Shown here: positions 11,644 through 21,350 of the stretch, piece after piece
How positions within the stretch are numbered: position 1 is the stretch's first letter
Layout: every line of letters begins with the position of its first letter
Assembly (NCBI GenBank): GCA_018398765.1
Contig: JAHBMJ010001199.1
Span: forward strand, 6,856 to 34,194
Source: Chromera velia
Taxonomy: Eukaryota; Sar; Chromeraceae
Direction of reading: 5' to 3'
DNA length: 27,339 bases
Translations under genes and position numbers: made by a program
Notes under the pieces: generated by a model
The model's input: only the letters and a program-made list of their open reading frames with translations
Databases searched by the model: none
Told to the model about the DNA's origin: nothing

Positions 11644-14600
11644 TCCTCGGGATACAAAGACGAAAAGACAGACTACATGACTTCCTTTTTTTGTTTCTTA
11701 TTTGCCTCTCTGTAATTTTACACAAACAGGAAGGAGACTACATAAAAAGGCAGGCTTGCAGACAGAGAGACAAGAATCGTATGAAGAGCAGTGTGAGAGC
11801 CATGCACAACACACGGACAAAACCACGCACCCATCTTCTATTCAAGCACGGCCTCACAGTGTCACCAAACCTTCTTCGCTCTTTCCCTTGATCCCTTCCT
11901 GCCCTGTCCCTTTTTCCTCCCCCCACCTTGAAAAGGAGCTTCACTCGTTCCCACTGCGCTGCCTTCTTGGACTTGCTCCCTCTTGCAAGAGGCTCCTGTG
12001 CGTGCGTCAGCGTTGCCTTCTGTCTGTTCCCAGCCAGGGGGGTCGTCTCTCCGTCCTCCTCCTCCGCCTGCTCAGGCTCTGGCTCCTCCACCTCTTTCTC
12101 TCTCTTCCCTACACACTCCCTGCCCCTCTTGAACCCGACATTTGCTGTGGCTGAGGAGGGAGAGAGGGAAGCCAGACGGGGTGCCTCTGCATCCGCTTCC
12201 TCTTCCTCGTCTTCCTCTTCTTCCTCCTCAACCTCCTCATGCAGAAAGAGGACAGAAATCAAAACGCCCACCGGAAGCGGAAGCCCCAGAAGAAACAGAG
12301 CCTGCAGGCAAAAGAAACAAAAAGAACGCAGGGAGGGAGACAGACGTACATTATCATCAACACATGCATCGATCGCCACACGCAAATACACACACGCGCG
12401 CCCGCACGCGAAGAAAGAAACCATCTCACGCATTCACCCATGAAAAGACGGAAAAGACACTTCTTGCTGCCGATATCAAAAGATAGATTTCCACAGAGAA
12501 CAACGGGAGAAACAAACATGCCACTGATTCTTCTCTTTATCCTCACCAACCTCTCTGGGCAATCTCTCCAGCAGAAGGCCCGAAAGATAAGCCGCAGAGA
12601 GGAATGAAATTTGTCTGCAGGCACAGAGACAGAGAGAGATACACGCGCAAATGTGCACACGCAATTGTGGGGAAAAATGAGACAGTCCACTCACTTGAGA
12701 TATCGTTCGTTCATTGCTAAGCCCCGTGTGACGAAATGCAATCTCAAAAAATGTCTATCTCACTTCTCACGTCTCGCCTCTAACAAGCTTGAGATGCACA
12801 GACAGACCTGATGATGAAAAAGTGCGAAACCGTTCTTGCCGTCTCCTCGCCCTCTGCAAAGTAAAAAACAGATCGGACACAAAACAAACAAAACAATAAG
12901 TGAATGGAATGCACTGACTGCCCCGCAACGAATTCACTACGCCCATTCACCCGCAACGACACTTGCATCATCAACCGTCTCGACCCGCTTCCACCTTTTG
13001 GCCGGCCCATCCATTGTGAACATTCATCCTTTCTACGCAGTTTGAATGAACGATCCACGGGGGGATCATTGCACGAGTTGCACTTGCTACAGCTCTCTGC
13101 GACGGCAGACTGGCAAGAGGACGAAGAGAGAAATACACTGAGAAGGCCCCTCCTCCGGCATGAGTGACCTGAAACCTCTGGACTCAATCGCTCCCTCTTT
13201 CACCCACTGACTGACCCTTATGTGCCCTTCCCACCTCCACCACCAGCCCCTCTCCCATCACATTGCTCATCTGCGCGATTCGTGGGAAGAGGAAAGAGAG
13301 AGGGAAACGGAAACAAGGGAAGGTTAAGAGGACTCCGAAATAGAATGAGAAAGCGGGTGTAGAGGGGGGCAGACATAACTGATGGTCATGTGATCTTTTG
13401 TTTTCCTTTTCTCTTGTTTCGCTTCTTCAATCATCCTTTCCTTCTGTTTTCCTTCGCCCCTTCAGCCGATTTCCGTACGCCTCCTGCAGACGACTGAATT
13501 CTTTGTGTTACCAAAGCTTTTCGAAGAAAGGAAGGAAAGGTATGGAAAACACAGCGTCTTAGCAGGCACTTTATCTTTCACCCCAAATGATCCCATCACC
13601 CAACCCCCCACCCACCGCCGCTCCCAGAGAATACAACAGCAGCATCGAGACCAGCGCCCAGAGGTTTCTCGTCGCACCAAAGCAGCCTGCCCACACACAC
13701 ACATGGATTCCCTCATCCAGTGCAGCGCTAAGTCACTCAACCCGTGGTCTTATCCCTCATGTACTCACTAATTGACGCCCAACTCATTGTGCACGCATGC
13801 CTTGTTTTTGTCTCCCCCCTCTTGTGGCTTTGCGTTCCCTCTGTTTGTGTGACTTTCTGGGAAAACTGCAAAGACTCTTCTAACTCGAGTATCCGAAACC
13901 ACCCAGTATCCGCCAAGAATAGGGCAGGAAAGAGAGACAGGAGATCACGAGAGAAAGGTGGCAGATGGAAATTGAAGGCAGCGGGAACACGCAAAAGGAA
14001 GGTAACGAGAAAAAGGAAACGAGGCGCAGAAACAGAGAAAGAAACAAAAACCGAGAATCAGACCTGACTGTCTGACTGACCACAGGCGACCAATGATGCC
14101 ACACACCCGGCAGAGCTCAGAAAGATCCAGCTCTTTCTCCGATACCCTGCAAGTTAACACAGAGCACAAACACGTGGGCGGAAACAAAAAAAAACAGGAT
14201 AGCCCACACACGTTCAGCCTTGAAATCTTGGTCTATGTCTGTCTTTTCCTATCCCTTCTTCCCCTTTTTTCTGGTTGCAATGTTGGACCTTTTCGCTTGT
14301 GTCCGGTCTTCTCCTTTTTTGAGTTGATGAGAATCGATTAACCGCTCCGTCGCTCTTTTTCAACAACAACCACAAAACGACCGAGGCATCTGGGCACTGT
14401 TACTTCTTCCTCCAACCAACAAGCGAACGAACCAAATCACCGACCGACCAACCAACCAACCAACCGAAGAGAGGAAAGGTCTCTGCCAAGAAAGCCCAGA
14501 GAGGCTTTAGTGTCCACGGCAGTCCCAGAATTCCCATGATCATGGCCACCCCTCCAGGAGACAGTTTGAAGTGGTCCTTCAAAAGATAAGACACAGCGAG

Positions 14601-14988
14601 ACCGTAGAGGATCTCTGCTGCCTGGAGGGTGGCTGCAGATATGTGTACCATCACCAGAAGGATGTCTCAAGCCACATCATCTGACAAGCATATGCAGGAC
14701 GAATGCATTTTCTTGTGCCCCTGCATGCCTTCGCGAGGGCGAGTCAGTGATTGACAGACTGAGCAACTGATTGACTGACTGACCGATGAAGGAGTATACA
14801 ACCTGCGCTGCCCCAGACTCTTCGGCCTCTCCTTCTCCCTTCAGGTTCGCTTCCACTCCCCGCTCCTCCGCTTCCACCGCACGAGCGTGCTCATTTGCCT
14901 CCTCAATGGTGGACATCCGGGGCATCAGGGGAGTCGTAATATCTGCCCCTGCACCCTCCTCCATCGACTCTCTCTCGTATCTGCTCAT
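8230..14988 (-). CDS. folate-biopterin transporter (FBT) family membrane carrier, 15 exons
   Basis: Exons in gene order: 14988-14784, 14632-14465, 14146-14081, 13686-13616, 13270-13216, 12853-12808, 12614-12551, 12301-11927, 11592-11539, 11167-11065, 10754-10714, 10313-10243, 9838-9759, 9468-9415, 8933-8230. All phases agree and give 718 aa. FBT proteins are MFS-type carriers of folates/pterins; some family members carry other solutes. Visible signatures: LSP then PWTLKPLW (about 107-114) and FPLFGYRRK (121-129) at the end of helix 2; GLVVE (about 177-181); a PSYGTAMFYF block (371-380); GLPDSLF (449-455); and MPILVLAAKLCPKGLE (472-487). About 12 hydrophobic segments can be counted. Special features are a polar 61-residue N-terminus, an acidic Glu/Asp run (about 247-264) in the central loop encoded by exon 8, and a Ser/Glu-rich C-terminal tail of about 170 residues. 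It is divergent from the Era gene and convergent with the protease. The start chosen is the first ATG before the family domain; a further upstream exon cannot be excluded. Confidence 0.9.
10024..10065. repeat. G-rich purine tract with G-quadruplex potential in FBT intron 12
   Basis: On the + strand this is a run of GGGG/GGG blocks separated by single A or AA, followed by seven C. The transporter's sense strand is therefore C/T-rich here. It lies between exons 12 and 13, about 185 bases upstream of the exon 13 acceptor, and its layout satisfies the simple four-run G4 rule on the template strand. Confidence 0.7.
11609..11642. repeat. (CA)n microsatellite in FBT intron 8
   Basis: About 17 perfect CA units on the + strand (GT on the gene's sense strand) lie a few bases upstream of the GCAG acceptor of exon 9, in the polypyrimidine-tract position. 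Length change here could affect recognition of that acceptor. Confidence 0.95.
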
Positions 14989-15724
14989 GTGTCCCCTCGG
15001 ATCTGAGACCCTGGTCAGCAACCGGCAAAGAAGGAAAAGACCACGTCCAAGGAAGGCAGGGAGCAGAGAGGAGGAGTAAAAAGAAGGATGATGTTGCGAC
15101 GCGCTTCGATCGAAGAAAGCGAGTCAGACTGACGTACTGATCCTCCTGCGGATAGAGACTGTCGATCAGCCCCAACTCAGCCTCTACTTTTCAACCCTGA
15201 ACAAACGAAAGGAGCTCATGAAGGTCTGACAAGAATGCGCACGTACAGAGTCCGAAAGTCCAGAAGAAGTGGCGAGGAAGGGAGGTCCGTCAGTAGCCCA
15301 ATTGGTCGGCAAACTAGCTCGGCACCGCTCGGCCAGCAATTAGCTCGGCAGGCGCATGCATGCATGCAGAAGTTTTGTATGCCGCAAAATTCTGCCTTCC
15401 GGGCAAAGTGACAGTCTTGCAAATCACTATCACTAATATTAGCAAAGGAAGGTCTATGTACTACGGACCGGCACACGCACTCTTTAACATCATCATTTCT
15501 TTGTGAGAATGAAAGGCCGCTCTGCACCGTTCGTGATTGATGTGTCTCTGGAACCGGAGTGCAACGTTTCCTCCGCCAAGTGAGCCAACGGAAAAGATTC
15601 CGCCGTCTCCCGCGTCTCCGTCTCCGAAGGAGCGTGGCAAGCCGCAAGGGAAGGAGCTAGGGGACAGATTGGAAAGATCACTGGAGTCTCCAGCTCTGTC
15701 CTGGCTCTCCTGCTATAGGATCGA
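14989..15724. promoter_or_regulatory. divergent promoter region between FBT (-) and Era GTPase (+)
   Basis: The 736 bases separate the start codons of two head-to-head genes, so both promoters and 5' UTRs must lie here or in unseen upstream exons. Within it are overlapping TGCATGCA words (15357-15368) and a direct repeat TAGCTCGGCA (15315-15324 and 15341-15350). No TATA box is evident. Frames on both strands (for example 15216-15647 on the - strand) have no family signature. On the - strand near 15150 a possible acceptor (CCGCAG) could belong to an upstream 5'-UTR exon of the transporter. Confidence 0.55.
15354..15368. promoter_or_regulatory. tandem TGCATGCA palindromes, candidate ApiAP2 site
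   Basis: Two TGCATGCA octamers overlap by four bases. This palindrome is a known binding word of an ApiAP2 factor in Plasmodium and is enriched in other apicomplexan promoters. Its position in the middle of a divergent promoter makes a regulatory role plausible, but the assignment rests on motif and place only. Confidence 0.4.
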
Positions 15725-18700
15725 ATGCGACACGTGAAGCATCACTTTGCGCTCCTTTCTCAGGCGAGAGCGAGGGACGTGGGGAGAAGCTTCTGGAGGT
15801 GGAGATGGTTTTCCATCATGAGCAGATACAGGCAGGTGGGTGCATAGATCCATGTTTGGCTCCGTAAACAGCCCCCCCGCAGTCCCATCTTCCCTCTGTG
15901 CATGCACACAATCGGCTACGTGACGACCCCACGAACAATTGTGTGTAGACTCCCTGTCGCAGAATTGATTCGAGAGTGCATGCCGTCTACGTCCAAGTCC
16001 CTCTATGTGAAAAGGGTGTGTCTGACTGGAAGTGCAGGCACGACCTGACGGACTGGTGCTGGATCTTGACGGGACCCCTTCGAAAGGCACCCCGGCTCCT
16101 GCAGGTAAGCTGGGGCTATTGTGACTTGCTGTGCTTCTTTTGTTGTTTTGCGTTCCCGCACTCACACGCTCCGTTTTCGGTCCGGTAGGAACAGTTTGCC
16201 TGTTGGTCGATGCATTCTGTGGCCTCCATTTCTCTTTTTTTCTTCCCTTTGATGGATTGACCTCTCTTGTCAGACCGTTTTCTGGGTTGGGCCCTCATCA
16301 AGGTTGGACTGTTCTTGAAGACTGCCAGTCGTTCAACTCAACTGAATTTAGCCTTCGAATTCAATTCCTTTGCGCACCGCGTTTTTGTCTTCTTCCTCTC
16401 TTGTCGTTGTTCCCTTGCTCCTTTCCCTTCTGCACAGACTGTGGAACATGGCCACCAGATCCCTTCCCCTGTGCTGGAAAGGGAATGCTCCCGGGAGACC
16501 TTGAGGAGAGAGCACGTCAAATCGATAATGCAGAGGAAGAACAGAGCTACGAACTAAGAAGACCCTACTTGCCACCCGTGAGGGGAAGGAGCGCTGTGCC
16601 TGCTGATGTCAGTCGGAAGGAAGTGTGTTTTTTGTCCTTTCAAATTATTTTGCATGCTGAAACACAGTGTGTGCTTTCCATTTCATGTGCGATAGAGAGC
16701 AAGACTGCGCGAAAGAGTGAGCGAAAGAGGACGCATACGCACAGGTTCCTCTCCAAGAATCGAATCTGCACACAGAAAAGACGTGACAAATCCACTTTTC
16801 CCCCCTCCCTGCAGGCCCAGTTGACCTCTTGGGACCTTCCTGTCCAACCAGAGCGTCCCAAATTCCTCCGGGTGGCCCTCGTGGGAGCGCCCAATGCCGG
16901 GAAGTCCTCTCTTCTCAACGCCCTCATGGCATCACCCATCTCGGCAGTCTCACCCAAAGTCAACACCACCAGGTCCGCTTAGCTCGGAAGCCTTGCATTG
17001 TTTTGTGCATCTTTCTTGTGAAGATAAAGAAAGACAGACGCTCACATCTGTACTTGCGGTAAATTGCACAACCGGACAGAACCTCCGAAAGATTGCCCCA
17101 AAAAAGAAACAAGTCCAAAGTCTCACCAGATCCGATTGTGACAACACCTGCAGTTTTGCTTGTCAGTGTACATATAGAGAAAAAGAGTGAAGTTGCTCTC
17201 ATAATATGCGCGTCTGTCTCTTCCTCCTTTCTCAATTGTTCGCCTTCATCGTGACCGCTGTCCAAATTGACGCACGCAGAAGCGACATCAGGGGGGTCAT
17301 GACAAGGGGAGACTCTCAAATCGTTTTCATTGACGCTCCCGGTATGTCTACTTGGCTCGTTCGGTGCCTAGCTGGCTGGCTGGCCATCTGCTTGGCTGTC
17401 TGCTTCTCCAACTTGCTTGAGCCAGACGAGGAGGGTGGGAGGTTTTTGGGTTCTATTCTCAAGTAATCAGGAGAGACAAGAAGGAAGGGAGATGCGCGCA
17501 CGCAGAAAGAAGCCTGTCTGCATTCCCTCCCGTGTCCATGCGTTGATTGATCTATAACATGCATTTGCCCGCCGCCCTTCTTTTGTCTTTTTCTCTTTCG
17601 TTCTTCTCTGTGGGATTTTTACTTCTTTCGTTTGACTCCTTTGTTCTCTCTTGCAGGCATCTTACCATCCCACCAGAAGGCGTTCTCTTTTGTTTAACTT
17701 CTTTGTTCTCTATTGCAGGCATCTTACCATCCCACCAGAAGGCATTCTCCAGGGAACTGGTGGGAACAGCGTGGAAGGCCTACGTGAGTCTGTCCATCCC
17801 ATCAGTGTGTCAGACAGAAAAGTCTAGAAGCATCTCAGAAGCTGCCAGAGAGAGGGAAAGAAAGACAGGAGTGGAGGGGGTAGGAGGAAAGGGGACGTAC
17901 GGCCTCTCGTGAGGCACACAGACAGAGACGGACTCATTTTTTGACAAACAAACAGGAAGACTCTTAGAGAGAAAGATCAGGAAGTGTACGCAGGTGCCAA
18001 GCATAGTTTGGTCAAACATAATTCAGATTTGCATTTTTCTGACTTTCATTTTGTTATCTCTACAGGAGGACGCGGACTTGGTTCTTCTGATTGTGGACTC
18101 TGTGAAGAAATTGGACGCCTCTCTTCTGAACCTCGTCAGACGTCTGGCTCCTCGGCGGGCGTTGGTGGAGACGGTGGCTTTGCGTTCAGCCAGGCAGCCG
18201 CAGGAGAGTGATGGGGACGAGGAAGGAGTGAAGTTGGAGAGTGCGATTGAAAGTCAGCACAGAAGTCTGCCTGCTCTGGGTGGATGGGCCTCTGCTGCCC
18301 TCCCTGCGGCAGTTGCGGATTTGAGGGATGCGCTGTCGAGGCAGGCACACGGCAGCTCTTCGTCTTCTTCTTCTTCGGCAGAAGGAAAACGCCCGCCTGT
18401 GGCACTTCTGCTCAATAAGGTGAGTCGGTGTGTGGACGGATGGTATCGAGCCTGCTTCCTGTGTTCCTTCTTGCTGTCTTTGCCCGGCCCTTTCTCTTGC
18501 GTTGACAGGTGTTGTCGGACACCAGTCGTCTCTCTTTGAGCAAGAAAACCTCCTGGTGGTGTACTTGTGTCTGTCTAAAGACTCGTCGTACTCCCTTGCA
18601 GGCTGACAAAGTGACGCGACCTCGGTACATCCTCACACGAAAAAGAGAACTCAAGTGAGTAGCAAATACTGAAAGGTCCTGACATTTCTTTCTGAGTATA

Positions 18701-21350
18701 ATGGTGGTCCATCTGGGATTTGCTCTTAGAGAATCATGAAACAGTTTTGCCCACCGAAAAGAAAAATGAGTACCGGAGTCCAGACGACCGTCTCCCTCCC
18801 TGTCTTTTTTTTTTCCCTTTCCTGTCTTCTCTCTGATTCGATCTGTCAGCGATCTGTTGCCCTCCACTCCTTCTCTACTGCAATGCTCAATTGTCCTCTC
18901 CTGCAGCCAACATGGAACGTTCGACGGCGTCTTCTTCGTTTCAGGTCCGGATTTTGGGGGGGGGGTGGAAGGGCGAATCTGAGACTGTTTGACTGAATAT
19001 CTTTTTTTCTCGATTGTATGTTTTGACTGTTGCTCTCTTCTTACACTGCTGTCATCCGTCGTAATTTCTTTTGCCCCGAGCTTTTGCTCTAGCCAAAGAC
19101 CTGAATTTTGTCGGTCGTGAACGTGAACGAAGGAAGGGTCGCTCCGTCTGATCACAAGGGAAGCACAATCGTGCATGAGCCGAGAGGCCTTGCTCCTTTT
19201 CTTCCATGAATTTTTCCTTCGTGTCCTGTACCTGCTTTGATTTTGCAGCAAAGTTCAAGAGAGGTCTTCCAATTTTGGAGAAATATCTTATGAACAAGTG
19301 CAAAGAGGCACCGTGGAAGTACCCAGCGGAATTGGTCCGTCAGCGAGCCATTGCTGTATCTTCTCCTTCTTCTTTATTTCTCTCCTGACACCAGAAACGA
19401 AAGTCTTCGAGAGTCGCAAAAGGGAGCGCTGAATTGCGTCGTGCCTTCTTCGCCTTCCGACGATGATTGAAACCTTTCCCGCTTTGACGTTTTTCTTCCA
19501 CTGTCTGCCTGCTGCCTCATTGGCTTGTATCTTCAGTCCATCGCCTCTTTTCCTTTCTGCTCATTTCTCCTCCTCTCTTCACTTCCACTCCTAATTTCCT
19601 TAAAGGACTTTCACTTCTCGATCGAGGGCAGAAGGTTCACTCGTCTCTGTACCTTGCCCCCAGAGCTCTGGAGCAGCGTGCAGTTCTATTTCGAATCCTA
19701 ATCAGTTTTTCATGTTCCGGCTCTCCTGAGCTAACTGTGCTTCCTGCAGAAGACCACCCTCTCAAAGACTCAGACCGTGGAACAACTAATCAAGTCAGCC
19801 GGTAGAGAAGTGATTGGAGGTTGGTCTTTCAGAATGCCTCGCAGACTGACGAAAGGGCGCGCCAACAGGCTGACAGAAACAGAGAGCGGCGGTGAAGCGC
19901 TTATCGGACAAGCAGAGATTCACAGGCTGCCATAAGTGAAGAGCTTGTGCGCCGTTCAAACGACCACTACGCACATGTGGACACACAAATGCATGCACAT
20001 GTGGACACACAAATGAATGAACAACCGTATTTGGTCAATGACCCATGGCTTTGCTGACTGCAGGCACCACCTCTTCAAATGGTTCAGCAAAGAGCTTCCC
20101 TACCCATACAGAAATTCTTGCACTATGTAAATGCAGGCACCACCTCTTCAAATGGTTCAACAAAGAGCTTCCCTACCAGATCACCCAGCAGACTATTGGG
20201 TGGACAGAGAGGCTGGATGGCACTCTGGTCATCGAGCAGGAATTGCAGGTTTGTCTGCCTGCGTTTTTGTGTCTGCCTTCGTGTTCCCATTGGAACGTCT
20301 GTCTGCTCCAAGAGCGATTGTCATCAGTCACGTCCGAATTGGTCGTGAAGTAGGGCCGGAAAAGTTTACATCATGCTCATGCATGGCCACGATGCATGAC
20401 GTTTTCTATTCTTGTCATGTTTTCCCGTTCCGCCCCGCAGGAAAAAAGCATGCGGGCTCTGCCCCCTCGAAGTGCTCTCTCTCTCTTTCTCTTCGTGGGC
20501 CAACTCCACGTCCATGCGGGTTGTCGGATTCAGCATTCAGCGTCCTCCACTGAAGAAGACCCTCTCTGCCATGAGTGCCCTTTCGGATGCCATGCCTTCC
20601 CTCGGTATGAAGGATGAGTGCAGTGACTCCCCTCTTCCCCTCCACATGGAGAGCGGGATCCCGGTCTGAACAATTTTCTTGATTGATTGCGATAGATCAT
20701 TGATTCTGGTCTCTTTCTGCAGGTAAAGAACGACGTCGTTGCCCGAATCGTCTCGGGGGTCCGAGCCCGGATTCTTCTGCAACTCCGCAAACACGTCTCG
20801 TCAGTCTGTCGGACTATCTGTTGGTCTGGTTAATTGTCTGGCTGTTCGGTGATCAGTCGAACAGGGAGACAGGCAGATAACCAAAGCCTGAATCCAGCAC
20901 TCAAGCAGATGCGACGGTATCTCTCATTGGCTGATGCTCTGAATGCCTCAGCTAAGCTGCACGAGTCCCCTGCCCTTGTTGCCTGATTCTTGTCAGCATT
21001 GACTTTCAGCCGCTTTTCGCTTCGACGGCTAGGCGTCGGCTAAAGAAAAAAAAAAAAAAAGATCGCCCCAAACCCTTTATTTTTTTTCTTTTTTTTTTTC
21101 TTTTTCAGTCAAACAACTGTTGTTCAAGTGTTGCACAAGTGTTGTTCAGGTGTTGCACAAGTGTTGTTAAGCGTTGTTCGGGGTTAAAAGGAAAAAAAGA
21201 AAGAAAAAAAAAGGTCTCCTCCGATCGCTTTTTTTTTTTCTTTTTTTCTTTTTTTTCTTTAGCCGACGCCAAGTTCGACGGGCTGGCGAGCTTGAATGGG
21301 AAGTCAACGAGAAGCTTGTCATGGAAATCCGACTGTCATTTTTGTTTTAA
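15725..21350 (+). CDS. Era-type GTPase (ERAL1-like, probably mitochondrial), 14 exons
   Basis: Exons: 15725-15835, 16038-16104, 16438-16607, 16815-16972, 17280-17341, 17719-17783, 18066-18419, 18602-18654, 18907-18944, 19249-19334, 19750-19823, 20137-20248, 20723-20799, 21263-21350, giving 504 aa. Era GTPases bind the 3' end of small-subunit rRNA and act in ribosome small-subunit assembly. Visible: an Arg/His-rich N-terminus with one acidic residue, like a mitochondrial presequence; G1 GAPNAGKS (140-147); G2 NTTR (about 166-169); G3 DAPG (187-190); G4 NKAD (328-331); G5 SAK (359-361); the family ELPYQ block; and a C-terminal KH-like region whose GxxG loop reads GVRA, ending MEIRLSFLF. A 118-codon exon 7 carries an insert rich in Ser/Gln/Glu between G3 and G4. 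The exon 11-12 junction is uncertain: donor 19820 (GTTGGT) with acceptor 20063 also keeps frame (527 aa) and fits the local splice consensus better. The last exon begins inside a transposable element. Exons 1-2 are supported only by phase and composition. Confidence 0.82.
17639..17749 (+). repeat. 62-bp-period duplication of a splice acceptor plus exon start (Era exon 6)
   Basis: Copy 1 (17639-17687) and copy 2 (17701-17749) share 49 bases with two mismatches, one in the pyrimidine tract and one synonymous GCG/GCA. Each carries a TTGCAG acceptor followed by the first 31 bases of exon 6. Splicing to the first acceptor (after 17656) reaches TAA at 17695-17697, so the second (after 17718) must make the functional mRNA. 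Confidence 0.92.
20060..20177 (+). repeat. 73-bp-period duplication of a splice acceptor plus exon start (Era exon 12)
   Basis: Copy 1 (20060-20104) and copy 2 (20133-20177) are 45 bases with one mismatch (AGC/AAC). Each begins with a GCAG acceptor and encodes the residues leading to the conserved ELPY block. Because the period is 73 (not a multiple of 3), the two acceptors serve different frames. The first keeps frame with the donor at 19820 and reads through copy 1 in a shifted frame into copy 2. The second keeps frame only with the weak donor at 19824 (GTCTTT). Confidence 0.9.
21029..21273. mobile_element. 245-bp MITE with 17-bp terminal inverted repeats and 8-bp target duplication
   Basis: The left end CTAGGCGTCGGCTAAAG and the inverted right end CTTGGCGTCGGCTAAAG match at 16 of 17 positions and continue into A-rich/T-rich runs. 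The element is flanked exactly by TTCGACGG at 21021-21028 and 21274-21281. Sub-terminal regions (GATCGCC.../...CGATC) are also roughly inverted. There is no coding capacity. An 8-bp duplication fits hAT-like or related cut-and-paste transposases; the superfamily is not determined. It is inserted in the last coding exon of the Era gene. Confidence 0.9.
21115..21180. repeat. internal tandem repeat of the MITE, about 22-bp unit
   Basis: The core of the element consists of about two and a half copies of a unit of the form TGTTGTTCAAGTGTTGCACAAG, the last one truncated and diverged. Internal minisatellites of this type are common in non-autonomous elements. Confidence 0.75.

Noticed and set aside
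12780-13187. 135-codon - strand frame covering FBT exon 6 and the intron before it
   Set aside because: Only 12808-12853 fits the transporter's phase and family sequence, and in a different frame from this ORF. The rest gives no FBT-like segment and breaks the phase.
15713-16165. 150-codon - strand frame opposite the first two Era exons
   Set aside because: It is antisense to exons that join in phase to the GTPase, and its Ser/Pro/His-rich product resembles a shadow frame.
20412-20669. Open frame between Era exons 12 and 13 as an additional exon
   Set aside because: Joining exon 12 directly to exon 13 is in phase 0 and continues the family sequence. Inserting this frame would separate the two KH strands and needs a phase shift.
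20912-20945. Alternative last Era exon after the GCAG acceptor at 20911
   Set aside because: It is phase-compatible and fits the local acceptor consensus, but ends after about 11 residues without the final KH strand. The model using 21263-21350 gives a better C-terminus; kept as a fallback.
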